A stretch of 13,587 nucleotides of DNA from Actinomycetota bacterium. Its GTDB lineage: Bacteria; Actinomycetota; Thermoleophilia; Solirubrobacterales; Solirubrobacteraceae. Both the position numbers and the translations under genes were made by a program. The stretch covers positions 1 to 13,587 of the forward strand of contig SYBY01000428.1 in the NCBI GenBank assembly GCA_005788585.1. The letters are read 5' to 3'. Positions 1 to 7,945 of the stretch are shown here, piece after piece. Numbering within the stretch: the first letter of the stretch is position 1; the number at the start of each line of letters is the position of its first letter. The notes below the pieces were generated by a model, which did no database searches, was not told the DNA's origin, and saw nothing but the letters and a program-made list of their open reading frames with translations.

Positions 1-138
1 CTGTCCGGCGCCTTCGGCGTGGGGTCGGGCTCCGGTCCGCTCGGTGGTGGCTCGCTCGTCGAGCGCAACCTGAATCGCTGGACCGTCGTGTTCGCCATCG
101 CGTGGGTGGCGAACACCATCGTGCTGCTGCGGATCTGA
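1..138 (+). CDS. secG: SecG-like preprotein translocase subunit, 3' end only
   Basis: The first 138 bases are open in frame 1 and end with TGA at 136-138. They give 45 residues that begin LSGAFGVGSGSG, pass through a Gly/Ser-rich linker (PLGGGS), then ERNLNRWT and a hydrophobic segment VVFAIAWVANTIVLL. SecG proteins have two membrane helices joined by a Gly/Ser-rich loop containing an SGAFG-type motif, and the second helix is preceded by a short charged stretch. This fragment matches the loop plus second helix. SecG is the small non-essential partner of SecY and SecE in the export channel of the inner membrane. The N-terminal helix lies outside the window. The gene converges on tldE with only 7 bases between the stop codons and no hairpin there. 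A different small membrane protein is possible because only the C-terminal half is visible. Confidence 0.78.
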   Translation: MSGAFGVGSGSGPLGGGSLVERNLNRWTVVFAIAWVANTIVLLRI

Positions 139-145
139 GCGAGCG

Positions 146-1513
146 CTACGCCCCGCCGGTGACCCGCAGGTCCGCGACGCGGATCGCCGGGCACAGGACG
201 CCGTGGGCGAACCGCCGTCCGTAGAACTCGCCGTGCCCGACCAGGCGCTGGCGGGAGCCGAGCGCCTCCGTCGCGGTGAGGATCCGCAGGAGCCCGTCGG
301 TGATGCGCACGTCGCGCAGCGGCCGGCTGATCTGCCCGTCCTCGATGAGGAACGTGCCATCGCGCGTCATGGACGTGACGAGCGCTTCGTGCTCGCGGAC
401 CGTGTTCGTGTACCAGAGGCGCGTCACGTAGATCCCGCGCTCGATCGGCGCGCAGAGCGCCGCGACGTCCCGCGCGTCGCCGGGCGCGAGGACGAGGTTG
501 GTGGCCGCCGGGCCGTCGGAGGACCCGCCCGGCGCGATCGCGTGGCCCGTGGATCGCGCGTCGCCGCCCGCAAGCGCCGCGGAGCGCAGGTCGTGGATCG
601 GCTCGCGCGCGACGCCGGCCTCGAGGAGGGCCACACGGCGCTTGGCCATCCCGTCGGCGTCGAACGCGCGCGGAAGCGTGCCCCCGCTGCGGGGGTCATC
701 CGTGAGCGTGACGGCGGGCGCCGCGACCTGTTCGCCGAGGCGGCCGGTGAGCGCGGCCCGGCCCTCGGCGTGGGCGAGGCCGTCGAAGGCCAGGGTGGCG
801 GTGAACGACAGGAGCTCCCCGACCGCTTCGGTGTCCAGCACGGCGCGGTAGCGGCCGGGCGGCAGGTCGAGCGGCTCGTATGCATCGGTGACCTTCGCCG
901 AGGCGGTGCGCGCGAGCGCGGCGCCGTCGATCGCGCCGACGGTCATGTCCGTGGCGGAGGCGAACCCGGACCGCTCGCGCTCGTCGCGGGTGATGACCTT
1001 CATGTAGCTGTCGGTGACCCGGTCGACCAGCCGCGCGCCGGCACTCGACGCGATGGCGTGGGTGACCTCGCCGGCGGACCAGATGCCGAACGCCTCATGT
1101 CCGTGGCGGGCGGCTTCGCGGATCGCGGCGTCGAGCGCGGCGGCGCCCTCGGCCGGGTCGAGCGCGGCCGTCGCGGCGTCCCACCCGGTGAGGCCCTCGG
1201 TGATCGCGCCGGGCGGCGGCGACGGGTAGGGGCCGCGACCCGTCGCGTGCCGGGCGGCGATCGCCGCGGCCTCGCGCGCATGGTGCGCGGCGGCCCGCAG
1301 GCCGTCGTCGTCGATGCGGTTCGTGGCCGCGACGCCCGCGTGGCCGTCCTGGATGACCATCACCTGCACGTCGAGATCGTCGATCGCGGTCGACTGCGTG
1401 GCCCGCGACCGCGCGAAGCGCAGGCTCAGCGATCGCTCGGCGACCACCCGGGCGAGCGCTGGGCCGTCGGTGTGCGCGAGCGCCCGCTCGGCCAGCTCCA
1501 GCGCGACGGTCAC
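146..1513 (-). CDS. tldE: TldE/PmbA-family subunit of the TldD-TldE protease
   Basis: A 455-residue protein of the PmbA/TldE family, close to the usual length of about 450. TldD and TldE form a heterodimeric metalloprotease in the cytoplasm that trims unfolded or leader peptides, as in microcin B17 maturation in E. coli. In that pair TldE carries no zinc site. Here the region after YRAVLDTEAVGELL has no HExxxH motif, which fits TldE and not TldD. The C-terminal part (TRLWYTNTVREHEALVTSMT, then a TFLIEDGQI-like strand) is typical of the family. The start is GTG at 1513. Its first four bases, GTGA, overlap the TGA stop of tldD, so translation is probably coupled. It is the last gene of the minus-strand unit. 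The peptide substrate cannot be told from the sequence, and no RiPP precursor was recognised nearby. Confidence 0.9.
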   Translation of the reverse strand: MTVALELAERALAHTDGPALARVVAERSLSLRFARSRATQSTAIDDLDVQVMVIQDGHAGVAATNRIDDDGLRAAAHHAREAAAIAARHATGRGPYPSPPPGAITEGLTGWDAATAALDPAEGAAALDAAIREAARHGHEAFGIWSAGEVTHAIASSAGARLVDRVTDSYMKVITRDERERSGFASATDMTVGAIDGAALARTASAKVTDAYEPLDLPPGRYRAVLDTEAVGELLSFTATLAFDGLAHAEGRAALTGRLGEQVAAPAVTLTDDPRSGGTLPRAFDADGMAKRRVALLEAGVAREPIHDLRSAALAGGDARSTGHAIAPGGSSDGPAATNLVLAPGDARDVAALCAPIERGIYVTRLWYTNTVREHEALVTSMTRDGTFLIEDGQISRPLRDVRITDGLLRILTATEALGSRQRLVGHGEFYGRRFAHGVLCPAIRVADLRVTGGA

Positions 1514-2982
1514 GCGACGCCGACCTCGACGTCATGGAACCGCGACGGCGCGGTGCCGTGCCCGACGGGCAACATCTGGCCCGGTTCGCCCTTCCCGCAG
1601 TTCATGACGCCCCAGACGCGCCAGTCCGACGCCGAGCAGACCGCGTCGAGACCCGACCAGAACATCGGCGTCACGCCGGCATAGCTCGGGTCGCGGTACA
1701 GCCTCCCGAGCTTGCCGTCGCGGATCTCGCGCGCGGTCTCACAGCCGAACTGGAAGTGCAGGCGGCGGTCGTCGATGGACCACGAGCGGTTGGTCTCCAT
1801 CAGGAGGCCGTCGTCGGTCGCCGCGATGAGATCGTCGAGGGTGCCTGCGGCGCCCGGCTCGATCGACACGTTCGTCATCCGCACGATGGGCTGACGGGCG
1901 AACCCTTCCGCGCGGGAGCACCCCGTGGAGCGGGGCAGGCCGAGTTGCGCAGCCGAGGTGCGGTCCGACAGCGTGGCACGAAGCACGCCCTCCTCGATGA
2001 GCGTCGTCCGGGCGCCGGGGATGCCCTCGTCGTCCCACGCCGCGGTGCCGAGCGCGCCGGGCAGGGTGGCGTCCGCGGTGATGTGCAGGTGCGGTGAGCC
2101 GTAGCGCAGCGTGCCGATGTCGCGCGCGGCGACCCAGCTGGCCCCCGCGTACGCGGCCTCGCCGAGGAGGATGCGGTCGAGCTCGAGTGCGTGCCCGATC
2201 GACTCGTGGATCTGGATGGCCAGCTGCTCACCGCCGAGGATGACGGTCCGCCGCCCCGCGGGACACTCCGGCGCGGTGAGCAGCTCCAGCGCCTCGTCAC
2301 GGACACGGGCGGCAGCCCCGCCGAGGTCGAGCCCGAGCACGTGCTCCCAGCCGGCGAGGGCGACGTCACCCCCGTGCGCGGCGGGATACGACCGGGTCTG
2401 GACCACGTCGCCGTCGGTTGCCAGCGCCTGGAGGCCGCCGCCGCACTCGGTGCGCACCTGGGTGCACGCGGCGCCGTCGCTGGTCGCCAGCGCCCAGGTC
2501 TCGCGCATCACGTGCGTCTCCGCGGAACCCCGCCGGATCCGGGGGTCGGATCGCAGTGTCTCCTCCGCGGGTACGAGCAGCGCGAGCTTGTCCTGCACCG
2601 AGACCGCGAAGGGGTCGATCTCGCACGCCGATGCCCAGTGTCCGCGCGCGGGTTCCATCGTCCCCGTGTCGGCGAGCGGGGGAACGGGGCCGGGGGTCGC
2701 AGGGCCGGCGCGCGCGATCTCGAGCGCCTGGTCGATCGCGTCCTCGAGGGCGGTGGCGCTGACCTCGCGGGTGGCCGCGAAGCCCCAGCGCCCGTCCGCG
2801 CGGACGCGCACCCCGATCCCTTCCGACGTGCCCGTGTCGACCGCGTCGATCTCGCCATTGCGCACGCGGACCTGCTCGAAGGTTCGTCCCACGAATCGGG
2901 CTTCGACGTACGCGCACGCCTGCGGAGCCGCGTCGATGCGGCCCTGGAGCAGCGCGAGCACCGCGGGGTCGGGGCCGCTCAC
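1510..2982 (-). CDS. tldD: TldD-family zinc metalloprotease subunit
   Basis: A 490-residue protein with the TldD signature. Residues 259-264 read HESIGH, the HExxxH zinc motif (H259, E260, H264), inside a stretch IQIHESIGHALELDR. A conserved C-terminal segment NCGKGEPGQ puts a cysteine at about 462, the expected third zinc ligand. In E. coli TldD the same histidines, glutamate and distal cysteine form the active site, which faces an internal chamber made with TldE. This copy therefore looks catalytically intact. The start is GTG at 2982, and GTGA overlaps the TGA stop of the iron-ADH gene upstream. Its own stop overlaps the tldE start in the same way, so three genes are joined by two 4-bp overlaps. 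The likely role is cytoplasmic peptide trimming. The substrate is unknown. Confidence 0.93.
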   Translation of the reverse strand: MSGPDPAVLALLQGRIDAAPQACAYVEARFVGRTFEQVRVRNGEIDAVDTGTSEGIGVRVRADGRWGFAATREVSATALEDAIDQALEIARAGPATPGPVPPLADTGTMEPARGHWASACEIDPFAVSVQDKLALLVPAEETLRSDPRIRRGSAETHVMRETWALATSDGAACTQVRTECGGGLQALATDGDVVQTRSYPAAHGGDVALAGWEHVLGLDLGGAAARVRDEALELLTAPECPAGRRTVILGGEQLAIQIHESIGHALELDRILLGEAAYAGASWVAARDIGTLRYGSPHLHITADATLPGALGTAAWDDEGIPGARTTLIEEGVLRATLSDRTSAAQLGLPRSTGCSRAEGFARQPIVRMTNVSIEPGAAGTLDDLIAATDDGLLMETNRSWSIDDRRLHFQFGCETAREIRDGKLGRLYRDPSYAGVTPMFWSGLDAVCSASDWRVWGVMNCGKGEPGQMLPVGHGTAPSRFHDVEVGVA

Positions 2983-3974
2983 CAGGCCGCCCTGTAGATC
3001 GCGCGGATCTCGTCGGCGATCGGTGGCGGCGGCGTGTGGTCCAGTTCGGAACGGCGCAGTGCGATGGCGACGCAGGATTCCAGGACGTCGGGGTGCACGC
3101 CCAGGGCGCGCAGCGAGCGGGCGTCCGCGCGGGCGGTGAGCTCCTCGGCGAGCTCACGGAACTCGGTCGCGTCGACGAGTCCGCGACGGTCGAGGGCGAC
3201 CAGTGTGTGCGGGAGCAGGGCGGCGTTGACCGTTCCGTGGGGAAGCCCGCTGGCCCGGACCAGCGTCTGCGCGAGCACATGGTGCAGCCCGATCCCGGTG
3301 GCGTCGAGCGCGTAGCCGGACAGCAGCGCACCGAGTGCGAGCTCGTCACGGTCCGGCTCTGCGGCGCCGAAGCCCTCGCCGAGCCTCCTTGCCGCGTCCC
3401 GCGCCACGAGCGTGGGCACGGGGGAGGCACCGCGGGTGGCCGTCGCTTCGATCGCGTGCGCGAGCGCGTTGGCGGCGCTGCCTGCGAGATCGCGGACGGG
3501 CTGCGACGCCGAGAGCTCGGGGTCGTTGACGATGATCGCCGGGCGGACGCGCGGTGTGGACGGGTCGACGCCCGTCGCATGCCGGTGCGATCCCGTCATC
3601 TCCGCTGCCGACAGGGTCGTGGGGACCGCGGCGACCCGCAGGCCGCCGCGTGCGGCTGCGACCGACTTCGCGACGTCCACGACCCGGCCGCCTCCGAGGG
3701 CCACGAGCGGCCGGTCGGCGGGCAGGTCGACGTCCTCCAGGTCGGCGAGCAGGAGCGCGGCGACCTCGTCCACCCGGCCGACCGGGACGTCCCGGGCGAC
3801 GGCCGCGGCTTCGGCGATGTCCGGCGCGGCCGCGCGGGCGCGCGGGGTCGTCAGCAGCGGATAGCCGGCTCCGAGCAGCGACGGGGCATCGGCGGCGACG
3901 CCGCGCCCGAAGCGGATCGTGCGCTCACCGTCGCGCCAGGTGAAGGGTGGGACCATCCCGCGCAGTTTGACCAC
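2979..3974 (-). CDS. Iron-containing alcohol dehydrogenase, maleylacetate-reductase-like
   Basis: A 331-residue protein of the iron-containing ADH/dehydroquinate-synthase-like fold. Visible motifs are the dinucleotide loop GGGRVVDVAK (about 94-103), AVPTTLSAAEMT (116-127, close to the PTT..GSEMT motif of maleylacetate reductases), NALAHAIEA (169-177) and GLHHVL...LPHGTVNAALLPH (229-256). In FucO-type enzymes the metal ligands are an Asp and three His. Here the Asp position is Asn169, with His173, His232 and His246 at matching spacing. Asn at this place is usual in maleylacetate reductases, which use NAD(P)H to reduce maleylacetate to 3-oxoadipate in aromatic catabolism. No ring-cleavage gene is visible, so the substrate is inferred. 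The start could be GTG at 3974 or ATG at 3956; neither has a clear ribosome site. The downstream end overlaps tldD by 4 bp. Confidence 0.8.
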   Translation of the reverse strand: MVKLRGMVPPFTWRDGERTIRFGRGVAADAPSLLGAGYPLLTTPRARAAAPDIAEAAAVARDVPVGRVDEVAALLLADLEDVDLPADRPLVALGGGRVVDVAKSVAAARGGLRVAAVPTTLSAAEMTGSHRHATGVDPSTPRVRPAIIVNDPELSASQPVRDLAGSAANALAHAIEATATRGASPVPTLVARDAARRLGEGFGAAEPDRDELALGALLSGYALDATGIGLHHVLAQTLVRASGLPHGTVNAALLPHTLVALDRRGLVDATEFRELAEELTARADARSLRALGVHPDVLESCVAIALRRSELDHTPPPPIADEIRAIYRAAW

Positions 3975-4035
3975 TCGGGAGGATGGTCGGCGGCATGAGG
4001 GCGGCGGGGCGGCCGCCCGGCCGAGCGGCGACGCG

Positions 4036-4362
4036 TCAGATCCGCGCGGCGGTGGTGCGGCGCTGGCGCCGGACGACGTGCAGCAGGCCGCTGCGCGAGG
4101 AAGCCGCGTCGACGCGCTCGGCGCGCAGGCGCAGGAGTTCGACCACGCTCGCCGTCCGGGCGAATGGGTCGGCGGCGATCCGGCCGTCGGCCAGCGACAG
4201 CGCGGCGACCGCGCGGTCGTCCTGCTCGGCGATGAGGGCCGGCATGAGAACCGCGTCCGTCTCGTCGAGGGTGGCGAGGCGGTGCAGCGTTGCGATATCG
4301 GCCGCCGTGGCGGTGCGGATGGTGATGGCGGGGTCGATGGTGGGGGTGGTGGTGCGGGGCAT
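4036..4362 (-). CDS. Small GNAT-like protein of unknown function
   Basis: A 108-residue protein when started at the ATG at 4362, which has a good Shine-Dalgarno (GAGAGGA) about eight bases upstream. An in-frame ATG at 4398 would add 12 residues but lacks a ribosome site and lies inside the predicted -10 element. The core ITIRTATAADIATLHRLATLDE resembles the first strand and helix of GNAT acetyltransferases (strand, then an RxAxxxD-type turn). The following LIAEQDDRAVAALSLADGRIAADPFARTASVVELLRLRAE resembles a short family common in high-GC actinobacteria. It is too short to contain the full acetyl-CoA binding fold, so catalytic activity is doubtful. The tail ends in a basic stretch (VVRRQRRTTAARI). 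It is the first gene of the minus-strand unit, 61 bases before the iron-ADH gene, and is divergent from the LysR gene. Confidence 0.72.
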   Translation of the reverse strand: MPRTTTPTIDPAITIRTATAADIATLHRLATLDETDAVLMPALIAEQDDRAVAALSLADGRIAADPFARTASVVELLRLRAERVDAASSRSGLLHVVRRQRRTTAARI

Positions 4363-4393
4363 GGTGGTCGTCCTCTCGTGCTCGTCTGTCCTT

Positions 4394-4423
4394 AACATCG
4401 CACCGCAGGCGCATCAGCTCCAA
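4394..4423 (-). promoter_or_regulatory. Predicted promoter of the GNAT/iron-ADH/tldD/tldE unit
   Basis: Read on the minus strand, TTGGAG (4423-4418) is followed after 18 bases by GATGTT (4399-4394), a plausible -35/-10 pair. The expected transcript start is near 4387, giving a leader of about 25 bases with a Shine-Dalgarno before the ATG at 4362. The -35 element shares its edge with the -35 element of the divergent lysR promoter. This is a prediction from pattern only. Confidence 0.45.
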
Positions 4424-4451
4424 TGACATTTGGCTGCTGCAGCGATAAGCT
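4423..4451 (+). promoter_or_regulatory. Predicted leaderless promoter of the LysR gene
   Basis: ATGACA (4423-4428) matches five of six bases of a TTGACA -35 box. It is followed by a 17-base spacer and TAAGCT (4446-4451), a TAnnnT -10 box. Six bases later comes the ATG at 4458, so the transcript should begin at or next to the start codon. No Shine-Dalgarno is present, as expected for a leaderless message. The spacer holds the 8-base palindrome GCTGCAGC (4436-4443), a possible regulator contact. Confidence 0.6.
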
Positions 4452-4457
4452 GGCCTA

Positions 4458-5393
4458 ATGCTTGATGTCCGTCGCCTGCGGGTGCTGAAGGAGGTCGCGG
4501 CGCAGGGGTCCTTCTCTGCGGCCGCCGACGCGCTCGCGTACACGCAGTCGGCCATCTCCCAGCAGATCGCGGCGCTGGAACGCGAGACGGGGACGCGACT
4601 GCTGGAGCGCCACCCCCGTGGCGTGCGGCTCACGGACGCCGGGCGCGCGCTGGTCGCCCACACCGAGGTGATCCTGTCGCGCCTCTCCGACGCGGAGGCC
4701 GAACTCGACGCGATCGCCGGCCTGCGAGGTGGTCGCCTGCGCCTGGTGTCCTTCCCCACGGCGGGGTCGTCGATCCTTCCGGCGGCGATCGCGCGCTTCC
4801 GCGAGCAGGCTCCGGGCGTCGAGCTCAGCCTCGAGCCGCGGGAGCCCGAAGAGGGCCTGGCGGACCTGCACGCGGGCGACTGTGACATCGCCGTGACGAT
4901 CCGCGCCCCGCACACGGGTGTGCCGGACGACGGCACGGTACGGCGGCACCTCCTCGACGATCCGATGTTCGTGTGTCTGCCCGCCGGCCACCGGCTGGCC
5001 CAGGCGCGGTCGCTGCGGCTCGCCGACCTGGACACCGAGCCCTGGCTGGTCGGTTCGACCGGCAGTTGCCCCGACACGACCGTCCTGCTGCGCGCCTGCC
5101 AGACGGCCGGGTTCGAGCCGCGGATCGGGTTTCACTCGGACGATTACCTCGCCATGCAGGGCTTTGTGGCGGCGGGCGTGGGCGTCGCACTGATCCCCGA
5201 TCTCGCGCTCATCACCGTCCGGGACGACGTCGTGATCCGCGAGCTGAGCGGCGAGAACCATCACCGCGTGATCGAGGCGGCTACCCTGGAGGGCGCGTTC
5301 TGCTCCCCCGCCTCGCAGCTCATGCTCGACCTCCTCGCCGAGGTCGGCGCGGGGTTCGCGCGGGACCGGCGCGCACTCGCACTCGCCTCCTGA
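4458..5393 (+). CDS. LysR-family transcriptional regulator
   Basis: A 311-residue LysR-type regulator of normal length. The N-terminal winged helix-turn-helix is clear: MLDVRRLRVLKEVAAQGSFS, then AAADALAYTQSAISQQIAALE, then RLLERHPRGVRLTDAGRALV (about residues 1-66), followed by a linker helix. From about residue 90 a substrate-binding domain begins (GGRLRLVSFPTAGSSILPAA), with late motifs such as FVAAGVGVALIPDLAL. These proteins act as tetramers in the cytoplasm and usually control a divergent operon and themselves in response to a small ligand. The neighbouring minus-strand unit begins only 95 bases away with back-to-back promoters, so it is the obvious target. If the iron ADH is a true maleylacetate reductase, an aromatic-pathway intermediate could be the effector, but this is inference. 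Confidence 0.93.
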   Translation: MLDVRRLRVLKEVAAQGSFSAAADALAYTQSAISQQIAALERETGTRLLERHPRGVRLTDAGRALVAHTEVILSRLSDAEAELDAIAGLRGGRLRLVSFPTAGSSILPAAIARFREQAPGVELSLEPREPEEGLADLHAGDCDIAVTIRAPHTGVPDDGTVRRHLLDDPMFVCLPAGHRLAQARSLRLADLDTEPWLVGSTGSCPDTTVLLRACQTAGFEPRIGFHSDDYLAMQGFVAAGVGVALIPDLALITVRDDVVIRELSGENHHRVIEAATLEGAFCSPASQLMLDLLAEVGAGFARDRRALALAS

Positions 5394-5510
5394 GGGCGGC
5401 GCGGCACCACATCTTGCACAGGTTCGGGCGCCAAGACGCTCGATGGTCCGTGCATCGGCGCGCTCGCGCGTGTCACCCGCCAGACTCCCCAGAAGAGGGT
5501 ATCCCCAGTT

Positions 5511-7904
5511 GTGACCCTGACCCGCCGCCTGTACGTGCTCTCCGCCGTGGTCGCCGCGCTTGCGGCGGTGGTGGTCGGCATGCTCGTGGTGGCGATCAGT
5601 CAGTACCGCGAGGTGCAGGGCCAGGCCGACGAGGTCCGCGAGGCCATCGAGGTCGCATCGGACGTCGAGCGGGCGAGCGTCGAGCTGCGTATCGCGGCAG
5701 GCGCGCTGGCTCTCGGCGGGTCGGCGGAGTTCCGCGAGCGGTTCATCGCCGAGGCCGACCGGCTCGAGCGGGCGCTGCAGCGCTTCGATGCCGTGACGAC
5801 CGAGCCCGAACCGGTGCGCAGGGCGGCGAACGAGACGAGGGAGGCGGTCGACGCGTTCCAGCGCGAGTACGCCGAATCGCTGTTTCGCCAGGTGCAGCGT
5901 GACCCCGAGGAGGCGCGCCGGCGTGTTGCCCGCGGTGGTGAGGGACGCGCGCGCACAGAGGAACTGAGGCGGAGTTTCAGAGCGCTGCGCGACGTCGAGG
6001 AGCGCGCGGTCGCCGCGCGCGAGGAGGAGGCGGGCGACGCCGCGACGCGCGCGATCGTGGCGGTCATCGGCGCCGGGATCGGGCTGATCGTGCTGCTGTT
6101 CGCCGCGGTGGCCTACCAGCGGTCGGCCGTCATCCAGCCGCTGCGCCGCCTCGGTGGTGCGGCGTCGCAGATGTCCGCCGGGGATCTCGGTGTCCGGGTC
6201 GACGTCCGCGGCCACGACGAGATCGGGGAGGTCGGCCGGGCGTTCAACGCCATGGCGGCCTCGATGGACGCCACCCAGTCGGAGATGGAGGCGCAGAACG
6301 CCGAGCTCGAGCAGGTCAACGAGCAGCTGCGCCAGCGCGGGGACGAGCTGTCGGCGACCGCCCAGAGCCTCAGCGCCGAGACCGGCAGGCTCGAGGCGCT
6401 CAGCACGTTCGGCCAGCGGCTCATCGCCACCAGCGGCCTGCAGGAGGTCGCCGAGTTGACGCTGCGCACGGCGATGGAGGTCGGTGGGGCGCGGATGGGC
6501 ACCGTGCACGCCGGACGCGGGCTGGCCCTGCTCGCGGCGCGCGGCATCGCGCCGGATCGCGTGTCGCAGACCCTGACGGCGGGTCAGGGCCTCGCCGGGC
6601 GCGCGATCCAGGAACACCTCACCGTCGACGTCGCGGGGGATCCGGAGGCGCCCGAGGTCGATGGCATCGGCGGGGGCATGCCGATCGGCAGGCAGCTCTT
6701 CGTCCCCCTGGTGCGCAACACGGACGTCGTCGGCGTGCTCGGGCTCGGGTGGCTGAGCACGAACACGATCGACCCGGACACGGCCGGCCTGCTCGAGCAG
6801 TTCGCCCGCCAGGCCGCCGTCGCCATCGCGTCGGCGCAGGCCACCGACCAGGTCCGCGAGCTCGCCGACGTCAATCGCGCCGTCATCGAGGCCAGCCGCG
6901 ACGCGATCTCGCTGCACGCGCGCGACGGCTCGCTCATCCTCACCAACCAAGCCATGCGCGCGCACTCGCTGGACGTCTGGGGCCGCTCCATGGACGAGAT
7001 GCCCGAGCTCGCGATGGACCTCGCCGGCGCGCTGACCGACCCGCGCGGCTATCTCGAGACGATGGAAGCGATCATGAACGACCGGGCCGAGGAGACCTTC
7101 GACGAGTTCGAGGTCGCCGACACCGGCCGGGTGTTCACGCGCTACACCCGTCGGGTCCGGGTGGCGGGGCACGACGAGGCGGGCCGGCTCGTCGTCATCC
7201 GCGAGGTCACCGCGGAACGGCAGTCCGAGCGCGCGAAGGAGGCGTTCGTCGCCAACGTCTCGCACGAGGTGCGGACCCCGCTCGCGGGGATCATCGGGTT
7301 CAGCGAACTGCTCCTGGGACGCGAGTTCGATCCCGAGGAGCGCCGCCGCCACCTGCAGACGATTCACCGCGAGGCCCTCCGCCTGTCCAGCCTGGTCGAC
7401 GACTTCCTCGACCTCCAGGGCCTGGACCAGGCGCGGTTTCGCATCGTGCCGTCGAAGCTCGACGTCCGGGACGTCGTGCGCCAGCAGGTCTCGGTGTACA
7501 CGGGCCGCGACGAGGCCCATGGGATCCGGCTCGACCTGCCCGACCACCCGACGCTCGTGATGGCCGACGAGCTGCGCATCGGGCAGGTGCTCGGCAACCT
7601 GCTGTCCAACGCGATGAAGTACTCGCCCGAGGGTGGCGACGTGATCGTGACGGTCTCCAACGGTGACCGCGACGTGCGCGTGGAGGTCGAGGATCAGGGT
7701 CTGGGCATCCCGGCATCGCACGTCGCACATGTCTTCGAGCGGTTCTTCCGGGTCGAGCACGAAGGCCACGAGCGGATCGGCGGAACCGGCCTCGGCCTGG
7801 CCCTCGCACGCGAGCTCGTGGAGATGCACGGCGGGCGCATCGGCGTGGAGAGCACCGAGGGCCAGGGCTCGCGGTTCTGGTTCACGTTGCCGTCCGCGGA
7901 CTGA
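5511..7904 (+). CDS. Membrane sensor histidine kinase (CHASE3-like, HAMP, GAF, PAS)
   Basis: A 797-residue sensor kinase. In order: a membrane helix (about 7-29); an extracellular helical region of about 150 residues resembling CHASE3 domains; a second membrane helix (about 181-203); HAMP (about 204-257); a coiled coil rich in Glu and Gln (about 258-297); GAF (about 294-440); PAS (about 450-565); and the kinase core. The phosphoacceptor is His585 in VSHEVRTP. ATP-binding motifs are intact: N box NLLSNAMKYSP (N696, N700), G1 DQGLGIP (from D728), F box FERFF and G2 GGTGLGLAL (from G757). It should autophosphorylate and pass phosphate to a response regulator, but none is encoded beside it, so it is an orphan in this window. 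The start is GTG at 5511 with GAGGG 11 bases upstream. The sensed signal is unknown. Confidence 0.95.
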   Translation: MTLTRRLYVLSAVVAALAAVVVGMLVVAISQYREVQGQADEVREAIEVASDVERASVELRIAAGALALGGSAEFRERFIAEADRLERALQRFDAVTTEPEPVRRAANETREAVDAFQREYAESLFRQVQRDPEEARRRVARGGEGRARTEELRRSFRALRDVEERAVAAREEEAGDAATRAIVAVIGAGIGLIVLLFAAVAYQRSAVIQPLRRLGGAASQMSAGDLGVRVDVRGHDEIGEVGRAFNAMAASMDATQSEMEAQNAELEQVNEQLRQRGDELSATAQSLSAETGRLEALSTFGQRLIATSGLQEVAELTLRTAMEVGGARMGTVHAGRGLALLAARGIAPDRVSQTLTAGQGLAGRAIQEHLTVDVAGDPEAPEVDGIGGGMPIGRQLFVPLVRNTDVVGVLGLGWLSTNTIDPDTAGLLEQFARQAAVAIASAQATDQVRELADVNRAVIEASRDAISLHARDGSLILTNQAMRAHSLDVWGRSMDEMPELAMDLAGALTDPRGYLETMEAIMNDRAEETFDEFEVADTGRVFTRYTRRVRVAGHDEAGRLVVIREVTAERQSERAKEAFVANVSHEVRTPLAGIIGFSELLLGREFDPEERRRHLQTIHREALRLSSLVDDFLDLQGLDQARFRIVPSKLDVRDVVRQQVSVYTGRDEAHGIRLDLPDHPTLVMADELRIGQVLGNLLSNAMKYSPEGGDVIVTVSNGDRDVRVEVEDQGLGIPASHVAHVFERFFRVEHEGHERIGGTGLGLALARELVEMHGGRIGVESTEGQGSRFWFTLPSAD

Positions 7905-7933
7905 GCCCGCTGCCGGACCACCTTCCGGTGCGG

Positions 7934-7939
7934 TAGCGT
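7934..7939 (+). promoter_or_regulatory. Predicted -10 box of a leaderless lipase transcript
   Basis: TAGCGT fits the TAnnnT -10 pattern and lies exactly six bases before the lipase ATG at 7946. This is the same geometry as at the LysR gene. There is no Shine-Dalgarno. The -35 region (CTGCCG at 7910-7915) is weak, so confidence rests on the -10 spacing. Confidence 0.45.
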
Positions 7940-7945
7940 CGCGCC

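Noticed and set aside
203..1684. Open frame of 493 codons on the plus strand
   Set aside because: It is antisense to tldE, which has clear family motifs. The plus-strand translation is Arg/Gly/Val-rich and featureless.
4007..4018. 12-base palindrome GGGCGGCCGCCC between the GNAT-like and iron-ADH genes
   Set aside because: It has no loop and sits in very GC-rich sequence. Such a perfect palindrome can arise by chance here, and it is not a credible terminator within an apparent operon.
7913..7928. Short inverted repeat CCGGA...TCCGG after the kinase stop
   Set aside because: A 5-bp stem without a U tract is too weak to call a terminator.
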